A DNA stretch of 64,000 nucleotides, taken from positions 204,240,618-204,304,617 of the forward strand of contig CP136065.1 of NCBI GenBank assembly GCA_032622095.1, in the 5' to 3' direction. Source of the DNA: Siphonodentalium dalli (lineage: Eukaryota; Mollusca; Scaphopoda; Gadilida; Siphonodentaliidae). A program made the translations under genes and the position numbers. Numbering within the stretch: position 1 is the stretch's first letter; each line of letters begins with the position of its first letter. The notes under the pieces were generated by a model that had not been told where the DNA came from, did no database searches, and saw only the letters and a list, made by a program, of their open reading frames with translations. Shown in pieces: positions 52,404 through 63,610 of the stretch.

Positions 52404-53430
52404 GACTTAAGTGCAAATATTTATGCTTAAGCGCAAACCATTTGCGCTTAAGAACAAAATAGATCATATTTACCGCAAATGATTTGAGCTTAAGCGCAAA
52501 TAAAAATTCATATGCACTGCATGATCCCCCCTGAATTAATTTTAAATGCTACAGGCCTGAATACATCATTCAATATGGGAGGCCCTTTTTATGGGAGGCC
52601 CTTTTCACATGTATTATTTATTTGCGCTTAAGGGTAAATCATTTGCGCTTAAGCTCAAATCATTTGCGCTTAAGCGCAAATATGTGTCTATCAATTTATT
52701 TGCGCTTAAGCGCAAATACCTAACACTCCCTTACTTCCCTCTGATTGTGAATGATTGAGTCCATCTCATAGTATATTATCATGGGCCCATAGTAGTAGCC
52801 CCATACAGACTCGAAAGTTCCATTTGCATATCAGAATCTCTGTCCCTGGTGTCCCAAGAATTGGTGCCTCACTCCCAGAGCTCTAGTATATTTTATTAAA
52901 GGGACATCTCCTGCACAGATATATACCATTTCCATGGCCATAAATAGGGAATTAGGGGTTACTGGGGGCTTGCTTCCCTCATATGGTGTACTTATTGACT
53001 TGAAATAGGGGGAAAACCCCCTATTTTCATATTATCAGCATCCCTGCCCCCAAGAATTTGTGTCTCCATCCCAGAGATCTAGTATATTTTATAAAAGAGA
53101 CATATCCTGCACAGATCTATACCATTTCCATGGTCATAAAAGATATCTAGGGGTTACTGGGGATTGCTTCCCTCCTATGGTGGGCCTATATAGACTTGAG
53201 TGATGTGTTTAGGCCTGTGCCATTTAAAATTAATTCAGGGGGATCAATGCATATTAATTTTTATTTGCGCTTAAGCGCAAATGATTTGCACTTAGGCGCA
53301 ATTATGATCTATTTGCGCTTAATCACAAATGATATGCGCTTAAGCGTAAATGATTTGGGCTTAAGCGCAAATGATAGAGGTTATTTGTGCTTAAGCGCAA
53401 ATATTTGCGCTTGAGCGTAAATAAACATTA
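52404..53430. repeat. Palindrome arrays, clusters 1 and 2
   Basis: The 20-bp palindrome ATTTGCGCTTAAGCGCAAAT and degenerate versions recur at 52404-52510, 52618-52720 and 53258-53425, often joined by GAT. GGGAGGCCCTTTT/AAAAGGGCCTCCC words accompany them. Confidence 0.85.
52790..53205. repeat. Direct duplication of about 185 bp
   Basis: 52845-52990 and 53030-53180 share CTCCTGCACAGAT, CCATTTCCATGG and AGGGGTTACTGGGG. Confidence 0.7.
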
Positions 53431-53812
53431 AATGTGAAAAGGGCCTCCCATAATTCAAGTCTATATAGGCCCACCATAAAGCAAAAATAAATAATAATAT
53501 GTGAAAAGGGCCTCTCATATCTGTAAACATTTTTATTTTTATTTTTAAAAATCTGGACCCGGCCCTTGTGACTTAGTGTCATAGTGCCCAGCTAAAAGTG
53601 CAATACTGGCAAAGGGCCTAGTGCCTAGTAGTGGGTGGGGGGTCTCAAAAAGAGATACACACGCATGTTTAAATTGTTATTTCAATATTCTCATTTGAAT
53701 AACATCGCAATAGATGCTGTAGAATCAATGTGATAATTATAACACTGTCAGTGTAGTATTCAGGGACCTATGGGATGCCAAGTTCACAATTAATTTTAAT
53801 GGCTAATTACGC
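53431..53812. other. No gene supported
   Basis: AT-rich spacer with a GTGGGTGGGGGG stretch near 53632. Confidence 0.35.
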
Positions 53813-53816
53813 TTAA

Positions 53817-54459
53817 AGGGGTACTGTACCCAAGATGTTGTTGTTGGTTTCTATAATCCCCGAGTCGGAGAATAAGGTATAACAACTTTTCCATTTTTTG
53901 AAAGTCTGTTGAGTACGAAGTATTGTTACGGATGGCAAATTTACCGGAATGCAAAAATACAAATTGTCGTTGTCGAGTAATTTTTGTAAAGTTTTCAACC
54001 AAATGAATCAAATAAACATTATATTATATGCTTACTAAGCATATAATATAATGTTTATTTGATTCATTTGGTTGAAAAGAATTGATCATCCATATACTCA
54101 TTTAAGTTAGTGTACCGTCACTAGTCAATGAGTGGCTTGGGTTTTCTCCCCGTATAAGCATAATGTTTCAAACGATCGTGTGTGCAATTGTTTTCCTAAT
54201 CCAGTATCCCTCAATTATAATTTGATTACGTTTTGGACACGGAAATTCGAATTTTAAGAGACGCCATTTTATGGCTGGAGCCATAAAATCAATTTATATT
54301 AAATTATTAACTTTTAAATTATTAAATTTTAAGATAGCCTATTAACCTGAGCGTTTACAGAATACATCTTCGACTCGAATTACTTATATTTCTATATAGT
54401 ATCGATAATAGATCGTTGTTATCACCGGGAATTTATTGAAAATGGCGTACAGTACCCCT
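53817..54459. mobile_element. MITE with TTAA target duplication
   Basis: Terminal inverted repeat AGGGGTACTGTAC at both ends, flanked by TTAA (53813-53816, 54460-54463). 643 bp. TTAA duplication is typical of piggyBac and Kolobok elements; which one is undecided. Contains the 43-bp-arm hairpin at 53992-54078. No coding frame. Confidence 0.75.
53992..54078. repeat. Perfect hairpin, 43-bp arms, 1-bp spacer
   Basis: Left arm 53992-54034 (starts TTTTCAACCAAATG) is the exact reverse complement of 54036-54078. Single centre base C at 54035. Confidence 0.95.
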
Positions 54460-54479
54460 TTAAGTGTAATGCCATTACA

Positions 54480-54810
54480 CACAAGCGAGGCATAAATTAA
54501 CCCATTATGCTTAAGCATAATGCTATTAGTATTACGCTCAAGCATTATGTTATTATATGCTTAAGTCAAATTCACTTTTAATAATTATTTGCGCTTTAGC
54601 AATATTATTTGTACTTAAGCGCAAATATTTGTGCTTGAGCGCAATGTTTTTTTCGCTAAACGTAAATAATTGTTCTAATATAAGCACAAATAATTGTGCT
54701 TACGTGCAAATAATTATTAAAAATTAATTTGGCCTCCCATATAAGCTTAATTCAATTTCCATATTACGTTTAAGCGAAATGGAATATATGACTCTTAAGC
54801 GTAATTAGCT
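54480..54810. repeat. Palindrome array, cluster 3 (diverged)
   Basis: Degenerate versions such as TTATGCTTAAGCATAATG and ATTTGTGCTTGAGCGCAA, with CCTCCCATA words. Confidence 0.65.
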
Positions 54811-54996
54811 ATTAAATGTGAATTTGGCCTCCCATAGGGACACGGTGACCGGAGGGTGGGTATTTTTGTCTGGATTAAGTTACCCCCCCCCCCTAACTTT
54901 GACGAAAATCTTCAGTAGTTGGAAATTTCATGCCTAACAAAATATTAGATGGAAATTTCGGATGATCAATTCTTTTAACTTAATTAACTTACTTAA

Positions 54997-55439
54997 CCCT
55001 TTCATGATGGGAGCTGCGCTGGTGTGCAGCATTAAAGATCATGTGCCAGTGCATTCTCTTATATATGTGAGTCTCCCATAGGGAGCCGCATATATAGGAG
55101 AATGCACTGGCGTACACGGTCAAGGTAAATATTGTTAAGTGTTCTCAAGAACTAGCAAATATAAGACATAATATAAAGACATTAACAATTCAACATTAGA
55201 GAAAAGGAATTTGGCAGTAAGCCAAAGGAATATAATATTGTATCATGGTTTGATTGCGTCTCAATGATTGAATTGCCTGTTACGCAAGTAAATATTGTTA
55301 GGCCAATGTATTCTCTTATAAGTATTAATATGCGAGGCTCCCTATGGGAGACTCGCATAGGCCTACATGGCCCTATTAAAAACGAATGCACAGGCACAGG
55401 TTTTTCAAAAAATTTCAGGAAGCTCCAATCATGGAAGGG
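54997..55439. mobile_element. Second TTAA-flanked MITE
   Basis: TTAA at 54993-54996 and 55440-55443. Ends CCCTTTCATGATGGGAGCT and AGCTCCAATCATGGAAGGG. Two inner palindromic blocks (55049-55110 and 55300-55370) share TCTCTTATA and CTCCCATAGGGAG-type centres. Confidence 0.75.
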
Positions 55440-55443
55440 TTAA

Positions 55444-55769
55444 AGATGCATAATACGATTAAGCACCCCTCAATTACTATTTATTTGGATCGGGGGTAAA
55501 AAAATATTTTATTCGAGGTGAGGAACTCACATATAAGGTGAGAGTTATCAGATATCGATTTTTGAAATCTATTATTTTTCACCATCAAGAATTATTAGGG
55601 GCCCAGTAAGCAGTCGACGAACCGACGGTCTTGGACCAAATTGCGGATGAAGATGGATAACTCAAAAATCAATAGGCTTTCTGTTGACAATAAGGCCCAA
55701 ATTTCGTTGAATAACATGTTGATAAATAACATGTTTCAGGCAATTTTTATACTATAGTTGACAGAGCCA
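55444..55769. other. No gene supported
   Basis: AT-rich sequence without coding or repeat signal that I could support. Confidence 0.35.
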
Positions 55770-56645
55770 TATAGCCAGCCATATGGCTACAGTGGCAAGT
55801 CAGGACTAAATTAACAATGACTAATATTGGCCCATGACCAGTTATGCAGACATGGAATATATGCTACATCCTTGCTTTTTGGTTCATGTAGTCCCCATGC
55901 CTGCTTATTCCGTCTGGTCATGTATATGTGTTATATTTATCTATTTTAAAAGCAAATAGGTTGGTGATAACATGGAAAAAACTAATTCTTTGCCATTTAA
56001 TTCTGAAAAATAATTCTAATATTTACCCAATAGCTAATGGGGCATGGAATACAGCCATGCTTTTTGTTCTTGGGCTCACCTTATCAGATAATGCCACACG
56101 GGCATGTTCGATTGCTTGATGTTCACATTAAAACCAAATATGTTGATGATAACATGAAAAAGCTCAGTTTTCGCCTCTAAATTTTGGAGAAAAATGACTT
56201 ATACATGTATTGGCCTGATAACATGAAAATGCTAAATTTTCACTTCTAAATTTCAGGGAAATGACCCAATAGCGATCTAGTGAGGTATGATATACTCTGC
56301 ATATCATTCTGTTTCAGCATGTGTGAGTGACTTATATTTACTTTTAAAGTAAATGTGTTGATGAAAACATGAAAAAGCTAAATTTTTCTTCACTAAAATT
56401 TTGGGGAAAATGACTGGTATTGAACCAACATCCAGCTGGTGAGGCTTATAAGACAGCCTTGCTTTTTGCTGTAGAATTCCTCAGATTAGTTCATTTTATT
56501 GTGGCATGTTTGGGTTCTTTATATTCAATTTGAAATCAAATGTGATAACAATACATGAAAAAGCTCAATTTTACAACTAAAGTTTAATAAGGGTGAAAAT
56601 ACTGACATTGACCAATAACCATTTAGAGTTAGTGAGGCAAGAACT
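55770..56645. repeat. Diverged tandem repeat, about 200-240 bp units
   Basis: GATAACATGAAAAAGCT-like words at 55965, 56148, 56219, 56366 and 56548, each followed by AAATTT..GGGAAAATGAC and CCTTGCTTTTTG. Confidence 0.55.
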
Positions 56646-58915
56646 ATTTTTTTCCATATTATATTAAGGACAATAGTGCAATAGAAAGAACCCCAAAAAT
56701 GAACATCAAGTGCAATTTGAACACCAATCAGATGGTTTTATACTAAGAATATTTTTTTGGCAAGAATCATCGCAGAACTTTCAAAATATATCTGATAGGT
56801 ACATGTACATGTATACAAGGCTACCAGCTCCACTACTTCAGGATGGTTGGTTACTAGTCAGGCTTAAAAATAATATTTCCGGTAACCCACCTTCCCCTAA
56901 TTCAGACCTCTGCCCCTACCAATTTCAGTATACCCACCCCCCCTGAAAAATAAAATAATGTACTAATCACAAAGCTATACTTTCTTATCTCATAATTTTA
57001 TCTCTGTTAAATTAAGTGCCAAACTCAACATATTTCTTTCACTTTTTACATCTTATACACCCTGATATACACAATAGACCACATATTTTCTATTATATTT
57101 GTTGAGCTTGAAATAGTTTTTAGATCCCGTTATTTTTGGATTAAACCTGGTTAAATTTTAATGTATAAATTAATGGGCTATAGGTTCTATAGTGACCAAT
57201 TAGGCCAAAACAAATATACCCGTGTTTCTGGTGACATGAAAGAAAAAAAAAATAGGGGTGGGGGTAGCTTTTCATTTTTTTTTTTTTAATTTGCTCAAAA
57301 TAAATATGAATACCCCCCCAGACTGCTTATCCTTATTTTTTAATGTACTATTACAATAATAAAACAAAGTACGTAATATTAGAATATAGTGTAATTTATT
57401 GTTTTATTGAATAAAACATGAAAAATAGGATTGATTCGGCTGTGACCTAATTGAAGTGTGGTATAATTTGCGCTTCACGCGATGTGTCATGTTTTACATG
57501 GAAATGAATCGGATAACATGGAAAATAAAATCGGATGCGTACTAATTTTGCAAAATCAATAAAATGAAAATGGTCGGCAGTGCTGGAATAGGGGTGGGCG
57601 GGTCCTCTAGAAACACAGGTCTTATTTTATTTTGGCCTTGTTAAAAAATCAAATATCTGCTAAATATGAACCCATTGTGGGCTTATCCCAGTTGTGTCCT
57701 GGCAGGCTGGCCATCTGGAAAGAAACAAGCGAACTACAAAATAACTATCCTTTCCAATAAATGTCCATACAGTGTTATAGTCTTGTATTAGAAATGATTG
57801 GCAGTTGACCAATTACCAAACATGATTTAGTGTAACACAGACAGGCTACATGTATGTAAATAATTATATACATATATTTGTTGAATAATGGTCTGGAAAC
57901 AATGTTGCCCAATATAAATAATAATATAGATGACAGTAAATTGAGTGAATTAGATGCAGAATTGTCTATAATTTATTTGATGGCTAATCAAAATAAATTA
58001 GTGTCCATGCACCTTGGTTGTAAGGATATTATATCTTTATATATGAAATGGCAATATTGTTGCAAAAACCAATGCTGTTACAAAATTGCCAAGGTGAAAT
58101 CAGTTTTGCCAAGTCCGATTTCTTCCAGCTAGGCAAACATATTGCCCATACTGACATAGACATCTTTTTCTCAATTCCCAGGGCTGCATATTAACGAGGT
58201 TTGCCAGAACTGATACTGATAGATTGAACGACAATTTTGACGAGTCATTGGGTGCGATAATATAAATAATTAGATAATAATATATATTTTTGTTTTCAAA
58301 TAATTTTTATTGAATCTATATCTGAAACTGAAACTAAATTGTTATTTTGCATCTGTATCTTAACGTCCAAGTCAGGTGGCCAGTAATTTTGCACTGTTTT
58401 ATGAACATTTGTCACTTGTATTGTAACTTTTGACTTGAACTTGAAGTTTTGTGAGGCAGAGGTTGAGCAACTTGAGCCTCGTTGAAGCTGGTTAGTCCAT
58501 TGTCGGCGTTGAATATACTAGAAGAAATGTTTTCTTGGTCCCTGTTCAGCTATCACACTCACAAACTGACACAGCCGCAGTCCCACAATGGCCAGATCTG
58601 TAAAAGCAGATTTGGTGCCAAATGTCAAACTTGGCCCAAAACGGGCAAAAGGCAAAAGCCTTGAAGTTGAAAGGGAAAAACCGGCGAAGACAAAATACCG
58701 CCAATTCACTTGCTATTTTCCGGCGATTCATTTTTTATTTCTCATATCGGAACGGATTAAAACAGTCAACAGTTGGTTCGTCCTACATCAAGCACAATCA
58801 AGCTGCGAATAATATACAAAACAAGCAATTATAGAATGAGAAAACGTCGAAAAGAACACAAATCTGAACTTTTAAAACCGGAAGTTACAAAGCAAGGGGC
58901 GATAATTACAGCGAG
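56646..58915. other. No gene supported
   Basis: Frames at 57878-58132 (Cys-rich end CCKNQCC) and 58588-58812 (basic) have no recognised domain, repeat conservation or convincing splice sites. G- and C-rich short tracts at 56933 and 57255. Confidence 0.35.
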
Positions 58916-58974
58916 CCGAAAAAGTTGACCGAAATTCTCGGACGGATTCTACTGTATGGCCAAATACGTCTACC
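58916..58974. repeat. Inverted partner of 51857-51919
   Basis: See that entry. Lies about 150-210 bp upstream of the zinc-ribbon gene's start codon, within a CpG-richer stretch. Confidence 0.85.
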
Positions 58975-59126
58975 ATGTATGGAACGCCGGTCCGGCCATT
59001 TCAGTTGTCAGTTGTAGTTGGACGTATTGCAGTTGGCAGTTGGGTGGCAGCCAATCGGACGGCACTTCCCGTGGGCCGGCGAAAGATGGTAGTAAAGCAT
59101 AGCGCCAAATTCGATTTAAAGGAAAA

Positions 59127-61177
59127 ATGATTTGCACAAATTGTAACGCCAATTTACTCATACATTATAAATTTTGCACCGATTGCGGCACTCCAGTCAC
59201 CCGACTGTGCAGTAGTTGTGGGAGTGAATGTGAAAGAAGTTTTAAATTTTGTTTCCAATGCGGCAATTCACTGTGTTCACTCCCTAATACGAGCCAGACT
59301 CAGACTGGCCAAAGTTTCACAGTCACTAATTCGACTAGGCCTACTGATACATCTACCACTAGTAGTGCAACTGTGATTGATGCTTCCATAACTGCCAGGT
59401 TTGAAAATGTCCATATGGCCAATATAAAAATATTGCTTGCATGATTTACATATATATATCTCCTCCCAACCCTATTTCGACTTGAAATTTGAATCGGCTA
59501 GTAGTATATATTTTATAAAATTTATAGAATATAGACAGTCACTGAGTCAGTTCATTTGAAAAACGATTTTAAACTAGTAGTAGTAATAAGTGCTAGTATG
59601 CTTGCACTGAACATTAGTGTGGTATATATAGGCTACTAGTACTAGGCCTCCTAGTGCTGAAATGGACATTCTCACCCCCTTTGGGTACCCAGCTTTTTAA
59701 AACTTTCAGTTGGGCACCCAGATTTTTATAAAATTTACAGTTGGGTACCCAGCTTTATGAGCAGTCAATATCCAGTTCATTTCGCAATTGACTGAGGGCA
59801 CTCACTATTAAATCAAGCTGTGTGTGAGATTTCATAATGCTGGGTACCCAAATGTAAATTTTACAAAAGCTGGGTGCCCAACTGAAGATCACTGGAAGAT
59901 CAGGGAGTCTATGTACCTCTTGGCCCTTAGCTACCCTCTGTGTTGATGCCAGCTGGTTTTTCTTGACAACATAAACACACGGTATGACGGAAATTGTACT
60001 ATGCAGCCAAAATTGCTGCATTACCGTGTGGGCTATTAGCCAGGCTCTGCAAGTACCAATGCATCCTGGAGGTTCCAGCTGGGGCAACCAATATTTTATC
60101 TTTATTTAACATTTTAGCATCTATTCGATTATTAGATGACAATTTGAAATTATGTAACATTCATTGCACTGATTACTATCTTATATCAAATATCATAGCC
60201 TAAAAGTGGATTCAAAATGTCAGGTATATTACTAATAATTCGTGTGTAGAGTCAGTAAATTTAAATTTTTATATCAACATTACCCATCACATGGCCTATT
60301 CTCTTTTGCAGAAAATGTTGGGGGCAGGTGCTAAGCTAACTGTCAAACTGATCTGCATTTTTGTTCTTTTCAGACCGCTGCCACATGCTGCCATTGAAGC
60401 AAGATTAACCAACACTGAAGCAGGGACAAGTTACTCCACTGCATCTTCTGCCAGTAAATATTGCAATTTCTCTCCAAATACTCCACATTGAAAATATCAT
60501 CCACTGTCAACATGTCCTTCTGCTGTCAACATAGGGTACCCGAACTTAGTGTGTAATCGACTCCTCTTTAAGTTTGTTTACCATTAACCTAAAACTCTAT
60601 TGCATTATGGGACCCTAGTGTCCAAATGTACTGCCATCTGGGGGAAGTATATTAGCTATATCGATAAGTCAACAGAAAAAAAACAGATTGAGTTGTCATC
60701 CATTTGATTCCATCAACACAGTTTTATATCAATTCAGTTTCTGGATATTTTCATTGCTTTTTCAGGCAACATTGATGTTAAGGCGAGGTTGGAGAAAATA
60801 CGCCAGATCCGTCTCCAAAAGTCATATGGCGCTGAGCAATTTACATCTGCGGTATGTATAAGTTACATGAATGGATGGGATGATGTTATTTCATTATTAT
60901 AGCAGTTTGGCCATGTAACATGTTATGACATTAGTTTTAGTGCTGGAGGAAAGACCAGGTAGAGGTTAACCATTTCTTTACTGAATGAACTCTCCCATTT
61001 ATTAGTAAGTATATACATTGGGGTGTTCTATTCATTTTCAGGAATATTCAGATAATGTTAGCAGACAACAGTCAATTTAAACAACCAAATTATTTTTGCA
61101 TGAATTCACACCTTCATTTGCAGGGAAGCTCAGTAATTTCAACAAATAGCCTCAGGCATGTTGAATGTATTGTATAA
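59127..61177 (+). CDS. Zinc-ribbon protein gene, four exons (predicted 163 residues)
   Basis: Exon 1 is 59127-59398, exon 2 60374-60453, exon 3 60766-60851 and exon 4 61124-61177. All introns are GT-AG, phases run 2, 1, 0 and the total is 492 nt. Residues 3-45 form two zinc ribbons, Cys at 3, 6, 17, 20 and 28, 31, 42, 45 (each C-x2-C-x10-C-x2-C, as in DZANK-type double ribbons). A Ser/Thr-rich linker follows, then a charged helix (DVKARLEKIRQIRLQKSYG). AATAAA at 61211-61216 lies 34 bp after the TAA. The exon 1 donor (CAG/GTTTGA) is weak and exon 4 is the least certain. Function unknown; double ribbons often mediate protein or nucleic-acid contacts. It is unlike its repeat-rich neighbours and has no stops, so it may be a host gene. 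Confidence 0.55.
59399..60373 (+). other. Intron 1 of the zinc-ribbon gene
   Basis: Contains an imperfect repeat of TTGGGTACCCAGCTTT/AAGCTGGGTGCCCAACTG (59680-59885), partly inverted, suggesting a small foldback insertion. Ends TTGTTCTTTTCAG. Confidence 0.5.
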
Positions 61178-61210
61178 ACATCCCTAAAAATGAATAATTT
61201 GGAATCAAGA

Positions 61211-61216
61211 AATAAA
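61211..61216 (+). terminator. Poly(A) signal AATAAA
   Basis: 34 bp downstream of the predicted stop; position fits polyadenylation just before the ATCC microsatellite. Confidence 0.45.
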
Positions 61217-61235
61217 CATCCATCATTTCATCTAC

Positions 61236-61665
61236 CCACCAATTTATTCATCCATCCATTCATCCATCTGTTTACACATCTGTTCATCCATCTATCCACA
61301 CATTTGTCATCCATACATCCATCCATGTATTCATATATCCATCCATATATTCATTCGTCCATCTATGCATCCGTCCATCTATTCATCCATCTACTCCCCC
61401 ATCCATTCATCTATCTGTCCTCCCATCTATCTACCCATATCTCTGTCTCCATTCATTTGTCACTCCACCCATTGGTCTGTCCATTCACCCACCCATATGT
61501 CTATCTATCCATCTGTCCTCCCAGCTGTCTGTGCATCCATCTGTCTATCTATATATCCATATGTCCATCCAGCTGTCTCGCTGTGCATCCATCTATCTGT
61601 CTATCCATCTATTTCTATGTCTGTCCATCCATCTGTCCATACATCCATTTATTTCTCTGACTATC
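61236..61665. repeat. Imperfect (ATCC/ATCT)n microsatellite
   Basis: About 430 bp of CATCCATC-type units. The open frames across it (61190-61660, 61365-61733) are simple-sequence artefacts. Another starts at about 63930 and runs past the window end. Confidence 0.9.
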
Positions 61666-62137
61666 AATTGAACTGTCTATTTATCCTCATGTCTATCTAT
61701 CTTGGACTACATTTTTATCATTTGGACTCATAGTCTTGATGATTTCAGTGTTTTCTTGGACATCTTGAACAATCATGACAAATCACAAACCAGCATTGAT
61801 TTTCTTGATTTAACAAAATTAAAGGGCCTACAATTTACATCGCGCAACATTTTAGATACAAAACGTTTTATGGAACCAACAGATTCTCACCAGCTTCATT
61901 GAAAATATTTCCATCTGGAAATTTTTTTTTCAATGGATTGATTAAATTTCAATTCATGCATACCACTGGAACTGCATGAACAGAAGCAACCTAACCCAAG
62001 TGCGAAACTTACCCCCACCAGATCGTCTGATATCCCATGGCGACGGGCATAGCAATGACATAAACAATTAATATATGTACAGCATTGTAACCAATCAGCT
62101 CCAACTGAATCACATCCTCATTTACCTAGACAGTCTC

Positions 62138-62262
62138 ACTTTCTCTCTCTCTCTCTCTCCCTCTCTCTCTCTCCCCTCTCTCTCCCCCTCTCTCTCCCTC
62201 CCTCTCTCTCTTTTTTCTCCCTCTCACTTTATCTCCCTCTCTTTCTCTCTCTCCCCTGCCTC
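62138..62262. repeat. (CT)n microsatellite
   Basis: Interrupted CT/CCCT run; the 62075-62545 frame is an artefact of it. Confidence 0.9.
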
Positions 62263-62649
62263 TCATTACATCATCAATGCTATATTATTAATATATTTTA
62301 CTCCTTCCCGTCCGACTTCCTCTCTACATTTAATGAAGAGTGGGCGTGAAACAAAAGGGGAGCAAATTGACAAAAGCCATTGGGCTTGTTTAATCCCATT
62401 TCCAATCAATCGATCAACTGGTTTCTATTTTATTGCCAAAATTTTTATCAAATGTACATGTATATATGTTATTATGATTGGAATAAATATGTTTACACTA
62501 AGCGTGTTCTGTGATTTCCGAGGCTTTACAACCACGCTATTCTAATAGATTACATATTACGTATCTACATTTGACACATCATGCTTGTCATACCATACCT
62601 ATTTATAAATATTACTCTGTTTTTACTTCTGTTTGAATTTATATTTGTC

Positions 62650-63060
62650 GTAGGGAGCGGAGGTCCAGCTAAGTTTCCAGAACTTGTCCTCCCAATTCCT
62701 AATAATTATACTGCATTGACTGTGTCTGTCCGTCCGTCTGTCGCTTTCTCCGTCCGTGGAGCCGTCCGTCCGACCTCATAACTCAAAACAACTATGAACC
62801 CATTTCAATAAATTTTTTTATGCAATCTCCTTAGGACTGCCTCTCCGCATGATGCTAATTGCGGTTCGGTCTGACTTTTTTTTTCAAGTTACACCTCACT
62901 TTCGACTTATTTTGACTTAGAAAATTCTGTCCGACTTAATAACTTTAACAAATATGAACCAATTTCAATAATTTTTTCTGTACAAGCTTCTTGTGACACC
63001 ATATCGATATTAGTAGTCCGAATTTTTCTTTAAAGTTAAAAATCTTTTTTGTTGGGTTTA
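62650..63060. repeat. Two diverged CATAACTC-type repeats with GTCC-rich head
   Basis: GTCTGTCCGTCCGTCTGTCG head, then two about 165-bp copies sharing ATGAACCxATTTCAATAA and TTTGACTTAG/GTCCGACTTA words. Confidence 0.55.
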
Positions 63061-63235
63061 CGGGGGTTTACGGATAATGCGGGTTGAATTTGCAACGGTG
63101 GGGGTATGCTAGCACTCGAGTGCACACCTCTTGTTACGTCCATGATACATGACAATAAATATGTTTAAATCAATAGATTACTGCGCCAAGTGAAGTCACC
63201 AAAAATGATGTTACATCTATAAAATTGGATATCTC

Positions 63236-63610
63236 AATGTTCACCAGCAAACAAACATGCGTATTGTACAATTGCATAGCGAACTTAATTGTTATTCCCA
63301 AAATGTAATGTACTTGATCACATGCAAAAGATGCCATATACAATATTATGGACAATCAAAACCGCTCTCACAGTTAGAATGTCTAATCATCTTTCCAATA
63401 TCCGCCTACAATTTGACACCAATGTTTCGGATCATTTTAACCCACCTAACATGACTTTAAATCTCATTTCAGCTTTCAACCAATCGAACAGACCTAACAA
63501 ATTCCATATGCCTAGAACGCGAAAATCATTGGATGGGCGTACTTAAAACATATCTTACTTTCGGACTTAATATTCACTACAAAGGTTTTTCTCGATTTAT
63601 TATTCTTTCC
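63236..63610 (+). pseudogene. Penelope-type retroelement fragment: GIY-YIG endonuclease
   Basis: Three frames in succession give NVMYLITCKRCHIQYYGQSK, then LTVRMSNHLSNIR and FDTNVSDHFNPPN, then EREN-like and HWMGVLKTY..GLNIHYKGF. These match the order in the GIY-YIG endonuclease domain at the C-terminus of Penelope-like elements: V-Y-L-I ... Q-Y-Y-G, R...NH, and the final aromatic block. At least two frameshifts; no reverse transcriptase part was found upstream. A dead 3'-end fragment. Confidence 0.65.

Noticed and set aside
52404-54810. CRISPR array built from the 20-bp palindrome
   Set aside because: Spacing is irregular, copies are degenerate, there are no unique spacers of constant length, and the context is a eukaryotic genome.
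57878-58132. 84-codon frame with a Cys-rich end, possible exon
   Set aside because: A GT follows AAG near 58092, but no partner exon or known domain was found.
58588-58812. Basic 74-codon frame starting MARSVKADLV
   Set aside because: Codon pattern is not clearly random, but there is no domain, no conserved copy and no clear splice site. An overlapping frame is equally open.
61190-61733. Two long overlapping frames rich in His, Pro, Ser and Ile
   Set aside because: They are translations of an ATCC microsatellite.
62075-62545. 156-codon frame with Ser/Leu/Pro repeats
   Set aside because: Produced by the CT microsatellite.
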